DNA from: an uncultured Lachnospiraceae bacterium
GTDB taxonomy: Bacteria; Bacillota; Clostridia; Lachnospirales; Lachnospiraceae
DNA: 64,000 nucleotides
Assembly: GCA_948688495.1 (NCBI GenBank)
Contig: CAPQSW010000009.1
Span: 18,867-82,866 of the forward strand
Direction: 5' to 3'
The translations under genes were made by a program, and so were the position numbers. Of this stretch, positions 43,593-52,735 are shown in pieces. The stretch's first letter is position 1, and every line of letters begins with the position of its first letter. The notes beneath the pieces were generated by a model that saw only the letters and a list, made by a program, of their open reading frames with translations, had not been told where the DNA came from and did not search any database.

Positions 43593-44987
43593 ATGGCAGA
43601 AAAGAATATAGGTAAGATCACTCAGATTATCGGCGCCGTTTTGGACATCAAGTTTTCCGAGGGCAGCCTGCCGGAGATTAACGAGGCTATCAACATTCCA
43701 CTTAATGAGGGCGGAAAGAAACTGGTAGTCGAGGTATCCCAGCATCTGGGTGATGATACGGTAAGATGTATTGCCATGGGCCCTACGGACGGTCTTGTCC
43801 GGGGGATGGATGCGGAGGCAACCGGGGCGTCTATCAGTATTCCGGTTGGTGAGCAGACATTGGGACGCATGTTTAACGTATTAGGCGAGCCGATTGATGA
43901 GAAACCGGCGCCGAAAAATGTAGAATTTATGCCAATCCACAGAAAAGCCCCGACATTCGAGGAGCAGGCGACCTCCACAGAAATGCTGGAGACAGGTATC
44001 AAAGTCGTTGACCTTCTCTGTCCTTACCAGAAGGGTGGAAAGATTGGACTTTTCGGTGGTGCCGGCGTTGGAAAGACGGTGTTGATTCAGGAGCTTATCC
44101 ACAACATCGCGACAGAGCATTCCGGGTATTCCGTGTTTACCGGTGTTGGCGAGCGTACGCGTGAAGGAAATGACCTTTACTATGAGATGAAGGAATCCGG
44201 CGTTATTGACAAGACCTGTATGGTATTCGGGCAGATGAATGAGCCCCCCGGAGCGCGTATGCGTGTCGGACTGACAGGACTTACGATGGCAGAGTATTTC
44301 CGTGACAAGGGCGGAAAAGATGTGCTGTTGTTTATTGACAATATTTTCCGTTTTACACAGGCAGGATCTGAGGTGTCCGCACTGCTTGGACGTATGCCGT
44401 CTGCAGTTGGTTACCAGCCGACGCTTCAGACAGAGATGGGTGCGCTTCAGGAGCGTATCACATCCACTAAGAGCGGATCTATCACTTCCGTACAGGCCGT
44501 TTATGTGCCGGCGGACGACTTGACGGACCCCGCTCCGGCAACGACATTTGCCCATCTGGATGCAACAACGACATTGTCACGTTCCATCGCAGAGCTTGGT
44601 ATTTATCCGGCAGTAGACCCGCTGGACTCTACTTCCCGTATTCTTGACCCGCGTGTCGTAGGTCAGGAGCATTTTGAGGTAGCGCGCGGTGTGCAGGAGA
44701 TTTTACAGAGATATAAAGAGCTGCAGGATATTATTGCGATTCTTGGTATGGATGAGTTGTCTGAGGATGACAAGCTGGTTGTAAACCGTGCAAGAAAGGT
44801 ACAAAGATTCCTTTCCCAGCCGTTCTTTGTGGCAACGCAGTTTACCGGCATGGATGGTAAGTATGTGCCAATTGCAGAGACGCTTCGCGGCTTTAAGGAA
44901 ATTCTGGAAGGCAAGCATGATGATGTTCCTGAAGGTCATTTCTTGAATGCAGGCTCTATTGATGAAGTTCGCGCCCGTATGAAATAG
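43593..44987 (+). CDS. atpD: ATP synthase F1 subunit beta
   Basis: This 464-aa catalytic subunit has the P-loop GGAGVGKTVLI, catalytic GERTREGNDLYYEM, and the signature PAVDPLDSTS. The start MAEKNIGKITQ follows AAGGAG. A longer frame from 43554 has no RBS. It is separated from atpG by an unusually long 166-bp structured spacer, while other genes of the operon overlap or nearly touch. Confidence 0.98.
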   Translation: MAEKNIGKITQIIGAVLDIKFSEGSLPEINEAINIPLNEGGKKLVVEVSQHLGDDTVRCIAMGPTDGLVRGMDAEATGASISIPVGEQTLGRMFNVLGEPIDEKPAPKNVEFMPIHRKAPTFEEQATSTEMLETGIKVVDLLCPYQKGGKIGLFGGAGVGKTVLIQELIHNIATEHSGYSVFTGVGERTREGNDLYYEMKESGVIDKTCMVFGQMNEPPGARMRVGLTGLTMAEYFRDKGGKDVLLFIDNIFRFTQAGSEVSALLGRMPSAVGYQPTLQTEMGALQERITSTKSGSITSVQAVYVPADDLTDPAPATTFAHLDATTTLSRSIAELGIYPAVDPLDSTSRILDPRVVGQEHFEVARGVQEILQRYKELQDIIAILGMDELSEDDKLVVNRARKVQRFLSQPFFVATQFTGMDGKYVPIAETLRGFKEILEGKHDDVPEGHFLNAGSIDEVRARMK

Positions 44988-44998
44988 GGGGTGTATAT

Positions 44999-45406
44999 AT
45001 GGCAGAGGAAAACAAGTATTTTCAGTTGCAGATTATTACGCCGGACCGTATTTTCTATGAGGGAGACGCTTCTATGGTAGAGTTCAACTCTGTGGATGGG
45101 GAGCTCGGTGTCTATAAACACCACATTCCCCTGACTACGGTACTTGCGCCCGGAATCGTGACGATTACGGAATCGGATGGACAGAAGGAAGCAGCCATTC
45201 ATGCAGGGTTTGTGCAGATTCTCGGAGAGAAGGTCACGTTCCTTGCGGAAGTCGCAGAATGGCCGGATGAGATTGATTTAGCCCGTGCGGAGGCAGCAAA
45301 AGCCCGTGCGGAAGAACGCCTGCACAACCATGCGGCAGATATTGACGTGGCGCGTGCAGAGATTGCGCTGCAGCGGGCTTTGGTCCGTATTGGAATCAAA
45401 CAGTGA
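44999..45406 (+). CDS. atpC: ATP synthase F1 subunit epsilon
   Basis: This 135-aa protein has the N-terminal beta-sandwich (LQIITPDRIFYEGDASMVEF, GELGVYKHHIPL) and a C-terminal two-helix arm (RAEAAKARAEERL). It regulates F1 and links it to the c ring. It is the last gene of the atp operon, 11 bp after atpD, and is followed by a hairpin terminator. Confidence 0.96.
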   Translation: MAEENKYFQLQIITPDRIFYEGDASMVEFNSVDGELGVYKHHIPLTTVLAPGIVTITESDGQKEAAIHAGFVQILGEKVTFLAEVAEWPDEIDLARAEAAKARAEERLHNHAADIDVARAEIALQRALVRIGIKQ

Positions 45407-45444
45407 TAAATCATAGGTAGGCGTGTTATCGCATATTTTTATGA

Positions 45445-45493
45445 TATGGAAGAGGAGAAATGTCATTTTGATGTTTCTCTTTCTTCATATTTT
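45445..45493 (+). terminator. Terminator of the atp operon
   Basis: TATGGAAGAGGAGAAA pairs with TTTCTCTTTCTTCATA, one mismatch and G-U pairs, followed by T-rich sequence. Confidence 0.6.
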
Positions 45494-45627
45494 GTTGGCG
45501 AACGGCGTGGGTTAAGAAATCAGATTTGCGATATCCCTCAGATAAGGAACTGGATTCTTATCTGGAGAAATTAAATATATTTACAAAATGATTACAGAAT
45601 GTTGTTTCCTTCCTGCCTCCTATCCTT

Positions 45628-45666
45628 TATAATATACTCACGGTAAATGAAATCTGCCGTGAGTAT
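45628..45666 (+). promoter_or_regulatory. -10 element and 10-bp inverted repeat before the two-component genes
   Basis: TATAAT (45628-45633) is immediately followed by ATACTCACGG, a 13-nt gap, and CCGTGAGTAT (45634-45666). The repeat covers the predicted transcription start. It could be an operator, possibly for autoregulation, or a 5' stem-loop. Confidence 0.6.
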
Positions 45667-45732
45667 CGCTGGTACAACGAAAATTAAGTCTTTGATCGTA
45701 TTCGGGTGTAACAGAACAAGGTGGGAAGTTTT

Positions 45733-46395
45733 ATGGAAAAGATATTAGTAATCGAAGACGAGGCAGCCATCAATGATTTAATCTGCATGAATCTTGAGAT
45801 TGCAGGCTATGAGCCGGTGCCTTTTTTTGACGGTGAGGAGTTCAGCCGTCATCTGGCGGAATGCAGTGATTATGATCTGGCGCTTTTAGATATTATGCTG
45901 CCGGGAAAAGACGGTTTTGAACTGTTGGAGGAATTGAAGGCGCATAGCATTCCGGTCATTTATCTCACAGCAAAGGGAGATCTGCCCAGTAAAGTCAAGG
46001 GGCTTAGGAGCGGCGCGGAAGACTATATCGTAAAGCCGTTTGAAATGTTAGAGCTACTGGTGCGGGTGGATAAAGTGTTAAATCGTTTCCGGACGGATGC
46101 GGAGGAGGAAATACGCTTTCGGGATGTGGTCATCAACGAGCAGAGCCGGACCGTGACAAAAAATGGCGTGGAGGTTTCCCTGCAGCCGATGGAGTACAAC
46201 TGCCTGCTCACATTCTGGAAGTACCGCAACCGCGTGCTCACCAGGGAGCAGATGTTAAATATCCTCTGGGGTGTGGATTTTGAGGGAGAAAGCCGAACCG
46301 TGGACGTCCATGTGGGAAATCTTAGGAAAAAGCTGGATCTGGGAGATGTGATTAAGACTGTGCCCCGGGTGGGGTACCGCATGGAGGTTTTGTAA
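45733..46395 (+). CDS. OmpR/PhoB-type response regulator
   Basis: This 220-aa protein has a receiver domain with phospho-acceptor D53 (LALLDIMLPGKDG) and a winged-helix DNA-binding domain (about residues 125-220, ending VIKTVPRVGYRMEVL). It is coupled to the kinase gene by a 1-base overlap (TAATG). The GTG at 45721 sits on the RBS, so the ATG at 45733 is chosen. Possible targets are the nearby ABC module genes (inference from proximity). Confidence 0.95.
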   Translation: MEKILVIEDEAAINDLICMNLEIAGYEPVPFFDGEEFSRHLAECSDYDLALLDIMLPGKDGFELLEELKAHSIPVIYLTAKGDLPSKVKGLRSGAEDYIVKPFEMLELLVRVDKVLNRFRTDAEEEIRFRDVVINEQSRTVTKNGVEVSLQPMEYNCLLTFWKYRNRVLTREQMLNILWGVDFEGESRTVDVHVGNLRKKLDLGDVIKTVPRVGYRMEVL

Positions 46396-47639
46396 TGGAT
46401 ATGATTAAGAAGATTGCATTGACTGCGTCAACTATGCTGTTTGTGTTGGCGCAGGTTTTTTCATTTTACGTGATTTCAGTCAGCCAGCGGGAAAAGATCG
46501 CTCTGCAAAAAGCGCTGGAGGAAAAGGTTTTTTCCAGGGCGATTTCGGACGTCTCGAAAGATTTGCAAAAAGTGAAATACGGTGAAACAATGCAGGAGCA
46601 TATCATGACCTATTGTTTTCGCAAAAATATGCCAGAAAGCTCTGCGTTGTATAGAGGCGGAAAAGAACTGTATAATAACTCATCTTTTGTCTTTGATACG
46701 AATCGGGCAGAGATAAAAAGGGAAGTTCCGTTTATGTGTAAGCAGGAAAAAATAGACGGTTCCCATCTTCTCGTTTTTTATGAGGAGGAAGGGACTTATA
46801 GTAATGAGGGAAAGGATGAACCGTTTCTGTGTTTTTACGTGGTAGATATTTCACATATTTATAAAGAAAGCTTCCGTCTTGCCATTCGGGAAATTTTGAT
46901 TTCCATATTGGCGTCGTTTGTCATGGCGGTGCTTTTGATATTTCTGATTAAAAAAATTACGAGACCTCTTGAGGCGGCAAATGAGGCGCAAAGACAGCTG
47001 ATTGGAAGCATGTCCCACGAGTTAAAGACGCCCCTGACTGCCATCCGGGGCTATTCGGAGACACTTCTTCACGTCAGCCTGACCCGGGAACAGGAGGAGA
47101 AATCACTAAACTATATTAATAGGGAGAGCGGCAGGCTGTCAAGGCTCTCAGAGAAAATGATGGAGCTGACCAGGCTGTATGAACCAGAGTGCTGCGTTAC
47201 ATTGCAGGAAATTTCATTGGAAACATTATTTGAGAGTGTGCGGGAGAATGTCACCCATAGACTGAAGGAGAGCAGTATTACCTTAGTCGTGGAGAACGGT
47301 TATCAGGGCAGGACAATGCATCTTGACTTTGATTTAATGACGAGTTTTTTAATCAACTTAATCAATAACAGCATTATGGCGTCTGAGCCCGGCAGCCATA
47401 TCTATATGGGGGCTGGAGAACATTCCCTGTGGGTCAGGGATGAGGGATGCGGAATCTCGCCAGAGGAAGTGGATAAAGTCCGCAAGGCATTTTACCGCGT
47501 GGACAAGTCACGTTCCAGAAAGAGCGGGAATATGGGCCTGGGTCTAGCGTTGTGTGAGCAGATTGCAACGGTGCATCACGGAAGGATGGAGATTGAGAGT
47601 GAGGTTGGGAGGGGGACGAGGGTTTCTTTGGAGATGTAG
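46395..47639 (+). CDS. Membrane sensor histidine kinase
   Basis: This 414-aa kinase has two membrane helices (about residues 7-27 and 160-185) flanking an extracytoplasmic sensor domain, then a short linker. The HisKA helix has H208 (SMSHELKTPLTAIRGYSE), and the ATPase domain has N (LINLINNSIM), G1 (VRDEGCGIS) and G2 (GLGLALCEQ) boxes. It phosphorylates the upstream regulator. The signal is unknown. The operon ends here. Confidence 0.95.
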   Translation: MDMIKKIALTASTMLFVLAQVFSFYVISVSQREKIALQKALEEKVFSRAISDVSKDLQKVKYGETMQEHIMTYCFRKNMPESSALYRGGKELYNNSSFVFDTNRAEIKREVPFMCKQEKIDGSHLLVFYEEEGTYSNEGKDEPFLCFYVVDISHIYKESFRLAIREILISILASFVMAVLLIFLIKKITRPLEAANEAQRQLIGSMSHELKTPLTAIRGYSETLLHVSLTREQEEKSLNYINRESGRLSRLSEKMMELTRLYEPECCVTLQEISLETLFESVRENVTHRLKESSITLVVENGYQGRTMHLDFDLMTSFLINLINNSIMASEPGSHIYMGAGEHSLWVRDEGCGISPEEVDKVRKAFYRVDKSRSRKSGNMGLGLALCEQIATVHHGRMEIESEVGRGTRVSLEM

Positions 47640-47754
47640 ACATTATATTTTGGCGGCAGTTTTTGCACAGGGAACACTTTTTGGGCTGAAAACTGCAGTA
47701 TGGCAGTAAGCGGCAATGATTAGGCGGAATGGCAAGGCGTTACAGCACAATCCA

Positions 47755-48183
47755 TTATTCGAGATCCTCCATTTGAAAGCTTTCGGATTTAAAATCACAA
47801 TAACGCCTGCCTTTAATGGCCGTAAATTTCAATACGCAATAGTCAGGGTCAGTCACGCCCTGTTTATAATATATGGTATCCCCGGTGCACCAGATTTCCC
47901 GCTTTATCTCATCATCCTGTAAAACCTCCATTGTGCCTGTCAGCATAATGCCTTCATACTTAAAACGCCCTCTATGATAGAAATAGATGCTCGCCTTTGG
48001 ATTCTTTAGAAATTGCTGTGCACGCATAGAAGATGTGTTAGTTGAAAAATAAAAGCAGTTTCCATCGATCTTGCGCGGCGTAAACATTGCCTTCATATTT
48101 GGAAAACCATCTTCATCTACAGAAGCGATAAAAACGGTTTTCTGCTTTTTTATAAATTCTGTAATATAGCCTCTTTTTTTCAT
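47755..48183 (-). CDS. Pyridoxamine 5'-phosphate oxidase-like flavoprotein
   Basis: This 142-aa split-barrel protein has the N-terminal FIASVDEDGFPNMKAMFTPR segment and a KASIYFYHRGRFKYEGIML strand typical of FMN- or F420-binding PNPOx-like proteins. It is probably a small oxidoreductase or flavin-binding protein, not the vitamin B6 enzyme itself. It lies 16 bp downstream of a MarR gene in the same direction and so is likely under its control. Start MKKRGYITEF after GGAGG. Confidence 0.85.
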   Translation of the reverse strand: MKKRGYITEFIKKQKTVFIASVDEDGFPNMKAMFTPRKIDGNCFYFSTNTSSMRAQQFLKNPKASIYFYHRGRFKYEGIMLTGTMEVLQDDEIKREIWCTGDTIYYKQGVTDPDYCVLKFTAIKGRRYCDFKSESFQMEDLE

Positions 48184-48199
48184 TGAAGAACCTCCATCA

Positions 48200-48640
48200 T
48201 TAATATTTTGCATGTAGATTTTTTATCAATGTTTCCAGTATTCGGGCAAGGAACTGCTCAAATTGCTTCTGCTCCTTTTCTGAAAAACCTTCATAAAATA
48301 GCGCATTCATCTGTTGGGAAACAGCTTCATATCTCTCCTGTAAAGATTTTGCATATTCTGTAAGCGATATAATGGTCTGGCGGCGATTTTGGGGATTGAT
48401 ATTTCTCTCCACTATTCCCTTATTTACCATACCGTTTATCACAACAGATACCGTATTCTTTGCGAGAGAAGTTTTCTTGCTAATCTCGCTAATAGTAAGA
48501 TTATCTGTCTTCCATAAAATAAATAAAATCCTCCCTTGCCCGCCGCTTATTTCAATGTCGTTTTCAAGCAATAATCTTTCAAAGATTCTATCCTGAAGCT
48601 GTTTGATTTGTGTAATATAAAATCCGCCCTTTGTCTCCAA
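48200..48640 (-). CDS. MarR-family transcriptional regulator
   Basis: This 146-aa winged-helix protein has the MarR recognition region (LTISEISKKTSLAKNTVSVV) and the wing (RNINPQNRRQTIISLTEYA). It appears to start with TTG (48640) after AGAGGTGAT, as no ATG fits. Two copies of a TAGAAC.GTTCTA-like palindrome lie at its own predicted promoter, suggesting autoregulation together with the downstream flavoprotein gene. Confidence 0.9.
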   Translation of the reverse strand: METKGGFYITQIKQLQDRIFERLLLENDIEISGGQGRILFILWKTDNLTISEISKKTSLAKNTVSVVINGMVNKGIVERNINPQNRRQTIISLTEYAKSLQERYEAVSQQMNALFYEGFSEKEQKQFEQFLARILETLIKNLHAKY

Positions 48641-48658
48641 ACCATCACCTCTAATCCA

Positions 48659-48717
48659 TATAGAACAGTTCTAAATAGAATTGTTTTAAGCATATCACAT
48701 ATTTTGGATAAAAGCAA
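48659..48717 (-). promoter_or_regulatory. marR promoter with two operator-like palindromes
   Basis: On the minus strand TTGCTT (plus 48712-48717) and TATGCT (48689-48694) are separated by 17 bp. Two similar boxes, TAGAACAGTTCTA (48661-48673) and TAGAATTGTTTTA (48676-48688), spaced 15 bp apart, cover the start site, as expected for a MarR operator. Confidence 0.65.
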
Positions 48718-48760
48718 GCTTTACGAATCGTTTACAACCGAGTGAATATTTCACAAAAAG

Positions 48761-48803
48761 AAACTGATATGATGATCCCATAGGAAAACCATATCAGTTT
48801 TTC
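48761..48803 (+). terminator. Terminator-like hairpin upstream of the lipoprotein gene
   Basis: AAACTGATATG pairs with CATATCAGTTT around an 18-nt loop and is followed by TTC, 32 bp before the lipoprotein start. No gene precedes it on this strand, so it may be an attenuator in the leader of the ABC module. Confidence 0.55.
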
Positions 48804-48834
48804 GCATGATTAGAACAGATTTCAGGAGGTTGTT

Positions 48835-50346
48835 ATGAAGAAAAAATATATTTCCATAATTGCAGCGGGGCTTTGTATCTCAATTCTTGCCGGATGCCAG
48901 GAGACGCCGGAGGATACAATTGTAAAACAGAAAGGTGCAGACACCATCAAATCTTATGAGAGTGCAGAGGACACGAAAAGTCCGTTGCGTGAAACATTAG
49001 GCGCGCCAAAACATTATAAGAACAATGGGTCTTATGAGGACGGCGGCCTTGTCATCGATACGGATGCTGACGTTATCCTGCCGGATGCAGATGCTATAAA
49101 CACATATGCGGTGTCGGCAAAGGAGGTTAACCAGGAGCTGATAGATACGGTGACAAATGCATTTTTTGATGCGTCGGCAAAGTTTTATAGCATTTATACT
49201 TACGATGAATGGACAAAGCAGGATTATCAGGAGGAAATTACCAGACTGAAAAGGTATAAGGCAGAAGGAAATCTCGATCCATATGAATTTGGAAAAGATG
49301 AAAACGGACAATTACATTTTAATATTGACGAGGTGATTGCAAGGGACGAGGAGGATATGAAGACGGCCCCGGAAGAAATCACTAAGGAGGAGGTAAAACC
49401 ATCGTTTGGCCTGGAATACTGGTCTGGAAAAGGAGAGGAGGCCACGAAGGAGAAGGATGAGGATAGTTTCTATGGTGTAGTGGAAACGACACAGGGAGCA
49501 TATGATTACAGTGTTAGTTATGGACTGAAACCGGATATTGTGTTTAAGATTTCTAAGAGGAAAAAAGATTTGGTGGGAGACCCCCGGGAATTTGCAGACT
49601 GGCTGGAAATGGAATATCTCTTAGGCGGCAACCTGGATGGTGGGGAGCAGCAGATAACCGAGGAAACGGTAAAGGGTTTTATTAATATTTCAGAGGAAGA
49701 CGCTGAGAAGATAGCAAAAGAGGCAGTAGAAAAACTAGGCTTGGATATGCAGGTATACAATTCGGGCTATGCTCTGTACTATCATGGGGATGGCGGGTTT
49801 GATGTAAACAATGTACTGGATGGCGGGTACATCTTTCACTTTGCCAGGGAGATCGACGGAGTGCCGCTTACTTATACAGATTCTTATGGGGGAGGTCTTG
49901 AGGATATGGACAGTACGCTGACGCCCTGGAGTTATGAGCGGTGCGATGTGATTGTCGGTGCTGATGGAATCCAGAAAGCAGAAATCTATAACCCATATCA
50001 TATAGGGGATGTTCAGACAGAAAATGTGAAATTGATGGATTTTGACAGCATTATCAAAATATATGAGCAGATGATGGAGGTATCGAATGCAGATATCACG
50101 GAATATGAGGCTGAGAGGACATACCATATCAAAAGAATCACACTAGGGTACAGTAGAATTTATGACCCGACGGCGTCCAGTGATACCGGGCTGCTGGTGC
50201 CGGTCTGGGATTTTATTGGTGGATTTGACGCAAGGGATAAAGAGGGTGAGTATAACAACAAGAATAATGGCGAATATTCCAACCAGAGTTTTATGACCAT
50301 CAATGCCATTGATGGGACGGTTATTGACCGGGAACTAGGGTATTAG
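48835..50346 (+). CDS. DUF6034-type lipoprotein
   Basis: This 503-aa protein has a lipoprotein signal with lipobox LAGC (Cys about residue 21), so it should be anchored on the outer face of the membrane. The rest is an acidic, mostly beta-rich region consistent with the DUF6034 lipoproteins of Lachnospiraceae. The end contains RLGYSRIYDP-like and PVWDFIGGFD segments. It is the first gene before two permeases and an ATPase, so it may be the extracellular component or sensor of that ABC system. RBS AGGAGG. Confidence 0.75.
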   Translation: MKKKYISIIAAGLCISILAGCQETPEDTIVKQKGADTIKSYESAEDTKSPLRETLGAPKHYKNNGSYEDGGLVIDTDADVILPDADAINTYAVSAKEVNQELIDTVTNAFFDASAKFYSIYTYDEWTKQDYQEEITRLKRYKAEGNLDPYEFGKDENGQLHFNIDEVIARDEEDMKTAPEEITKEEVKPSFGLEYWSGKGEEATKEKDEDSFYGVVETTQGAYDYSVSYGLKPDIVFKISKRKKDLVGDPREFADWLEMEYLLGGNLDGGEQQITEETVKGFINISEEDAEKIAKEAVEKLGLDMQVYNSGYALYYHGDGGFDVNNVLDGGYIFHFAREIDGVPLTYTDSYGGGLEDMDSTLTPWSYERCDVIVGADGIQKAEIYNPYHIGDVQTENVKLMDFDSIIKIYEQMMEVSNADITEYEAERTYHIKRITLGYSRIYDPTASSDTGLLVPVWDFIGGFDARDKEGEYNNKNNGEYSNQSFMTINAIDGTVIDRELGY

Positions 50347-50376
50347 AAGTTTTGCGGCGGAAAGAAGGGCAGTACA

Positions 50377-51282
50377 ATGAAAGGGATAGAATCTGTAAAA
50401 CAGACAGTTGCGGTTGTGCGTTGGAATTTTCTGGGGTTTTATAAAAATCCCAGAATAATCATTACCTTTTTGTTTGCGTTTATCCTGTGCTTTTTTCTCA
50501 GTGACCGAGCCTTAATGATTGCAGAGTACTATGAATCGTCCATGCAGGCGCTGGAGCCGTTTATATGGACGTTCGGGGATGCAACCTCCATCCTATTGTC
50601 TTCGCTGCTGTTGATTCTTTTGTTTATTGACCTGCCGAAACTGACGCCGTTTACCCCGTATATGCTATTGCGTACACGTAAAAGCTGTTGGTTGTTGGCA
50701 CAGTTTTTCTATATTTTTCTCGTTACGGCAGGCTATATCCTGTATGTGCTCCTTGTTACCAGCCTGCTCTGTATGCAAAAGACCTATCCGGGAAATATCT
50801 GGAGTAAAACGGCGGCATTGTTTGCCTACTCCTCTATGGGAAATAAGTTTTCCGTACCCTCCACAGTGAAGGTGATGGAAAGCATCACGCCCTGGGAGTG
50901 CAGTATGCAGATGGTAGTATTGCTTGTCTGCTATGCGTTAACGCTAAGTTTTTTTATGCTGTTTTTTCAAATGCGGATGGGAAAAAAGGCGGGGATTGCA
51001 GCGGGACTTTGTTACAGCCTGTTTGGATTCCTGCTTGATCCTAAAGTGCTGGCAAAGATACTGCACAAGGAGGATTATGAAATGTATCAGGTGCGAAGGA
51101 TTCTTGGATGGATAAGCCCTTTAAATCATGCCACCTATGAAATGCATGATTTTGGGTATGATGCACTGCCCTCTGTGGGACAGTCCTGTATTATTTTTTT
51201 GCTATTGCTGCTGGCCGTGCTATTGTGTGTATATCGCACACTAAAGCGGTATAATTTCAACTCGTTTACTGGAGAAATGTAG
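50377..51282 (+). CDS. ABC-2-like membrane protein (permease 1)
   Basis: This 301-aa protein has six or seven hydrophobic segments. I do not recognise a named family, but size, topology and position next to a second permease and an ABC ATPase indicate the membrane part of an ABC exporter. It starts 30 bp after the lipoprotein gene; its stop lies 2 bp before the next gene. Confidence 0.75.
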   Translation: MKGIESVKQTVAVVRWNFLGFYKNPRIIITFLFAFILCFFLSDRALMIAEYYESSMQALEPFIWTFGDATSILLSSLLLILLFIDLPKLTPFTPYMLLRTRKSCWLLAQFFYIFLVTAGYILYVLLVTSLLCMQKTYPGNIWSKTAALFAYSSMGNKFSVPSTVKVMESITPWECSMQMVVLLVCYALTLSFFMLFFQMRMGKKAGIAAGLCYSLFGFLLDPKVLAKILHKEDYEMYQVRRILGWISPLNHATYEMHDFGYDALPSVGQSCIIFLLLLLAVLLCVYRTLKRYNFNSFTGEM

Positions 51283-51284
51283 TC

Positions 51285-52001
51285 ATGAAAGAACTGTTAA
51301 AGGAAAAGGGCTTGTGGACGTCATCGTTACTTTGTTTTGCAGCGCTTCTTGCTGGATTTCCTTTTCACCAGATCCAAGCGCCGCTGGAAACAGGGAGCTT
51401 TGTCAAGCTTTATCACACGGCGCTAAATACGCAGATGGTATTGTTTTTAATTCCGATTGCATCCGTGCTGCCCGTAGGGGCTGTTTATGTAAAAGAATCT
51501 TCCACCAGATTTTTAAGGCTGTACATTACGAGAATCAGCCGAATGGAATATATTCAGAAAAAGACGTTACAGGTGTACGCCGGAGGATTTCTGCCGTTCT
51601 TTATTGCCGGGTTAGCCGGGTTTTTGCTTTGCTTTCTGTTGCTATACCCGTTAGAGTTTCAGGGTGACGTTCCCTGGAAGAGCTTTTGGGAGGCGTTGCG
51701 GTTTTTGCTGCGCATCTGCCTCATTGGCGGGATTCTTGCAGAAATCTCAGGGATTTTTGCCGCAGCATTCTGTAATTATTATATGGCATATGGGCTGCCG
51801 TTTGTCTGTTATTACATGCTCATTATTCTCAAAGAGCGGTATTTCACCGAAATGTATGCTATGTATCCGGCAGAATGGATGAAGTGTGAACAGGACTGGG
51901 GGATGGGGAACTTTGGAATCTGGGTATTTCTTGCAGCTTTTTCCCTTGCGGCCATGCTGTTACATGGATTGCTGCTGTATAAGCGTTTGCAGGAAATCTA
52001 A
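51285..52001 (+). CDS. ABC-2-like membrane protein (permease 2)
   Basis: This 238-aa protein has six hydrophobic segments (for example MVLFLIPIASVLPVGAVYV and GGFLPFFIAGLAGFLLCF). It is packed directly after permease 1 and is probably its partner in a heterodimeric channel. About 98 bp separate it from the ATPase gene. Confidence 0.75.
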   Translation: MKELLKEKGLWTSSLLCFAALLAGFPFHQIQAPLETGSFVKLYHTALNTQMVLFLIPIASVLPVGAVYVKESSTRFLRLYITRISRMEYIQKKTLQVYAGGFLPFFIAGLAGFLLCFLLLYPLEFQGDVPWKSFWEALRFLLRICLIGGILAEISGIFAAAFCNYYMAYGLPFVCYYMLIILKERYFTEMYAMYPAEWMKCEQDWGMGNFGIWVFLAAFSLAAMLLHGLLLYKRLQEI

Positions 52002-52099
52002 GGGGGCGTCGCACTAAGTATATTATAAGCCGCAAATTATAAATGCGTAGGGTAACGGTCCAGGCAGCCGGATAAATTCAGAAAGAAGGGAATCAAATT

Positions 52100-52735
52100 A
52101 TGCCTTATATTGAAATCGATCACGTGGCAAAAAAATTCAAAGAGGATACGGTATTGTACGATATTAATGTCTCTATGGAGCAGGGAAAGGTGTACGGATT
52201 TTCCGGCAACAATGGTTCAGGAAAAACGGTCCTTATGAAATGCATCTGCGGTTTCCTCCCGGTATCAGAGGGGACCATCCGGGTAAACGGCAAGGTTATC
52301 GGCAAAGAAATAGATTTTCCAGAGAGCATTGGCGTGATTATAGAGACGCCCGGTTTTCTTGCAAATCTTACAGGCATGCGGAATCTGGAAATTTTGGCGG
52401 CGCTTAAGGGGAAAATTGGCAAAAAGGAGATTTGGGACGCCATTGAAACGGCGGGACTAGATCCGTCGCTGAAAAAGTCGGTGGCGAAATATTCACTTGG
52501 AATGCGGCAGCGTCTCGGGATTGCCCAGGCGATTATGGAAGACCCGGAATTTCTTATTTTGGATGAGCCGTTTAATGGACTGGATAAACATGGTGTGGCG
52601 GACATTCGGGGTCTTCTGCTGGATTTAAAAAAGCAGGGGAAGACGATTATCCTTGCCAGCCATAACAGCGAGGATATCCGCATTTTATGCGATAAGGTAT
52701 ATGAGATGGATGGAGGGAGGATGCAGGAAGTATGA
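52100..52735 (+). CDS. ABC transporter ATPase
   Basis: This 211-aa stand-alone ATPase has Walker A (GNNGSGKTVL), signature YSLGMRQRLG and Walker B (FLILDEPFNGLD), with the switch His in LASHNSED. The YSLGMRQR signature is common in bacitracin- and lantibiotic-type ABC-2 exporters. It should energise the two upstream permeases. It overlaps the next gene by 4 bp, showing that the NEW3-like protein belongs to the module. Confidence 0.93.
   Translation: MPYIEIDHVAKKFKEDTVLYDINVSMEQGKVYGFSGNNGSGKTVLMKCICGFLPVSEGTIRVNGKVIGKEIDFPESIGVIIETPGFLANLTGMRNLEILAALKGKIGKKEIWDAIETAGLDPSLKKSVAKYSLGMRQRLGIAQAIMEDPEFLILDEPFNGLDKHGVADIRGLLLDLKKQGKTIILASHNSEDIRILCDKVYEMDGGRMQEV

Larger units (their letters stand above)
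45407..45732. other. Intergenic region after the atp operon
   Basis: This contains a terminator-like hairpin (45445-45493), a second small hairpin (CAGATAAG / CTTATCTG, about 45539-45563), and the promoter region with inverted repeat of the following two-component operon. No gene is seen. Confidence 0.6.

Noticed and set aside
43881..44555. 224-codon minus-strand frame
   Set aside because: Antisense to the highly conserved atpD gene, with no promoter or RBS.
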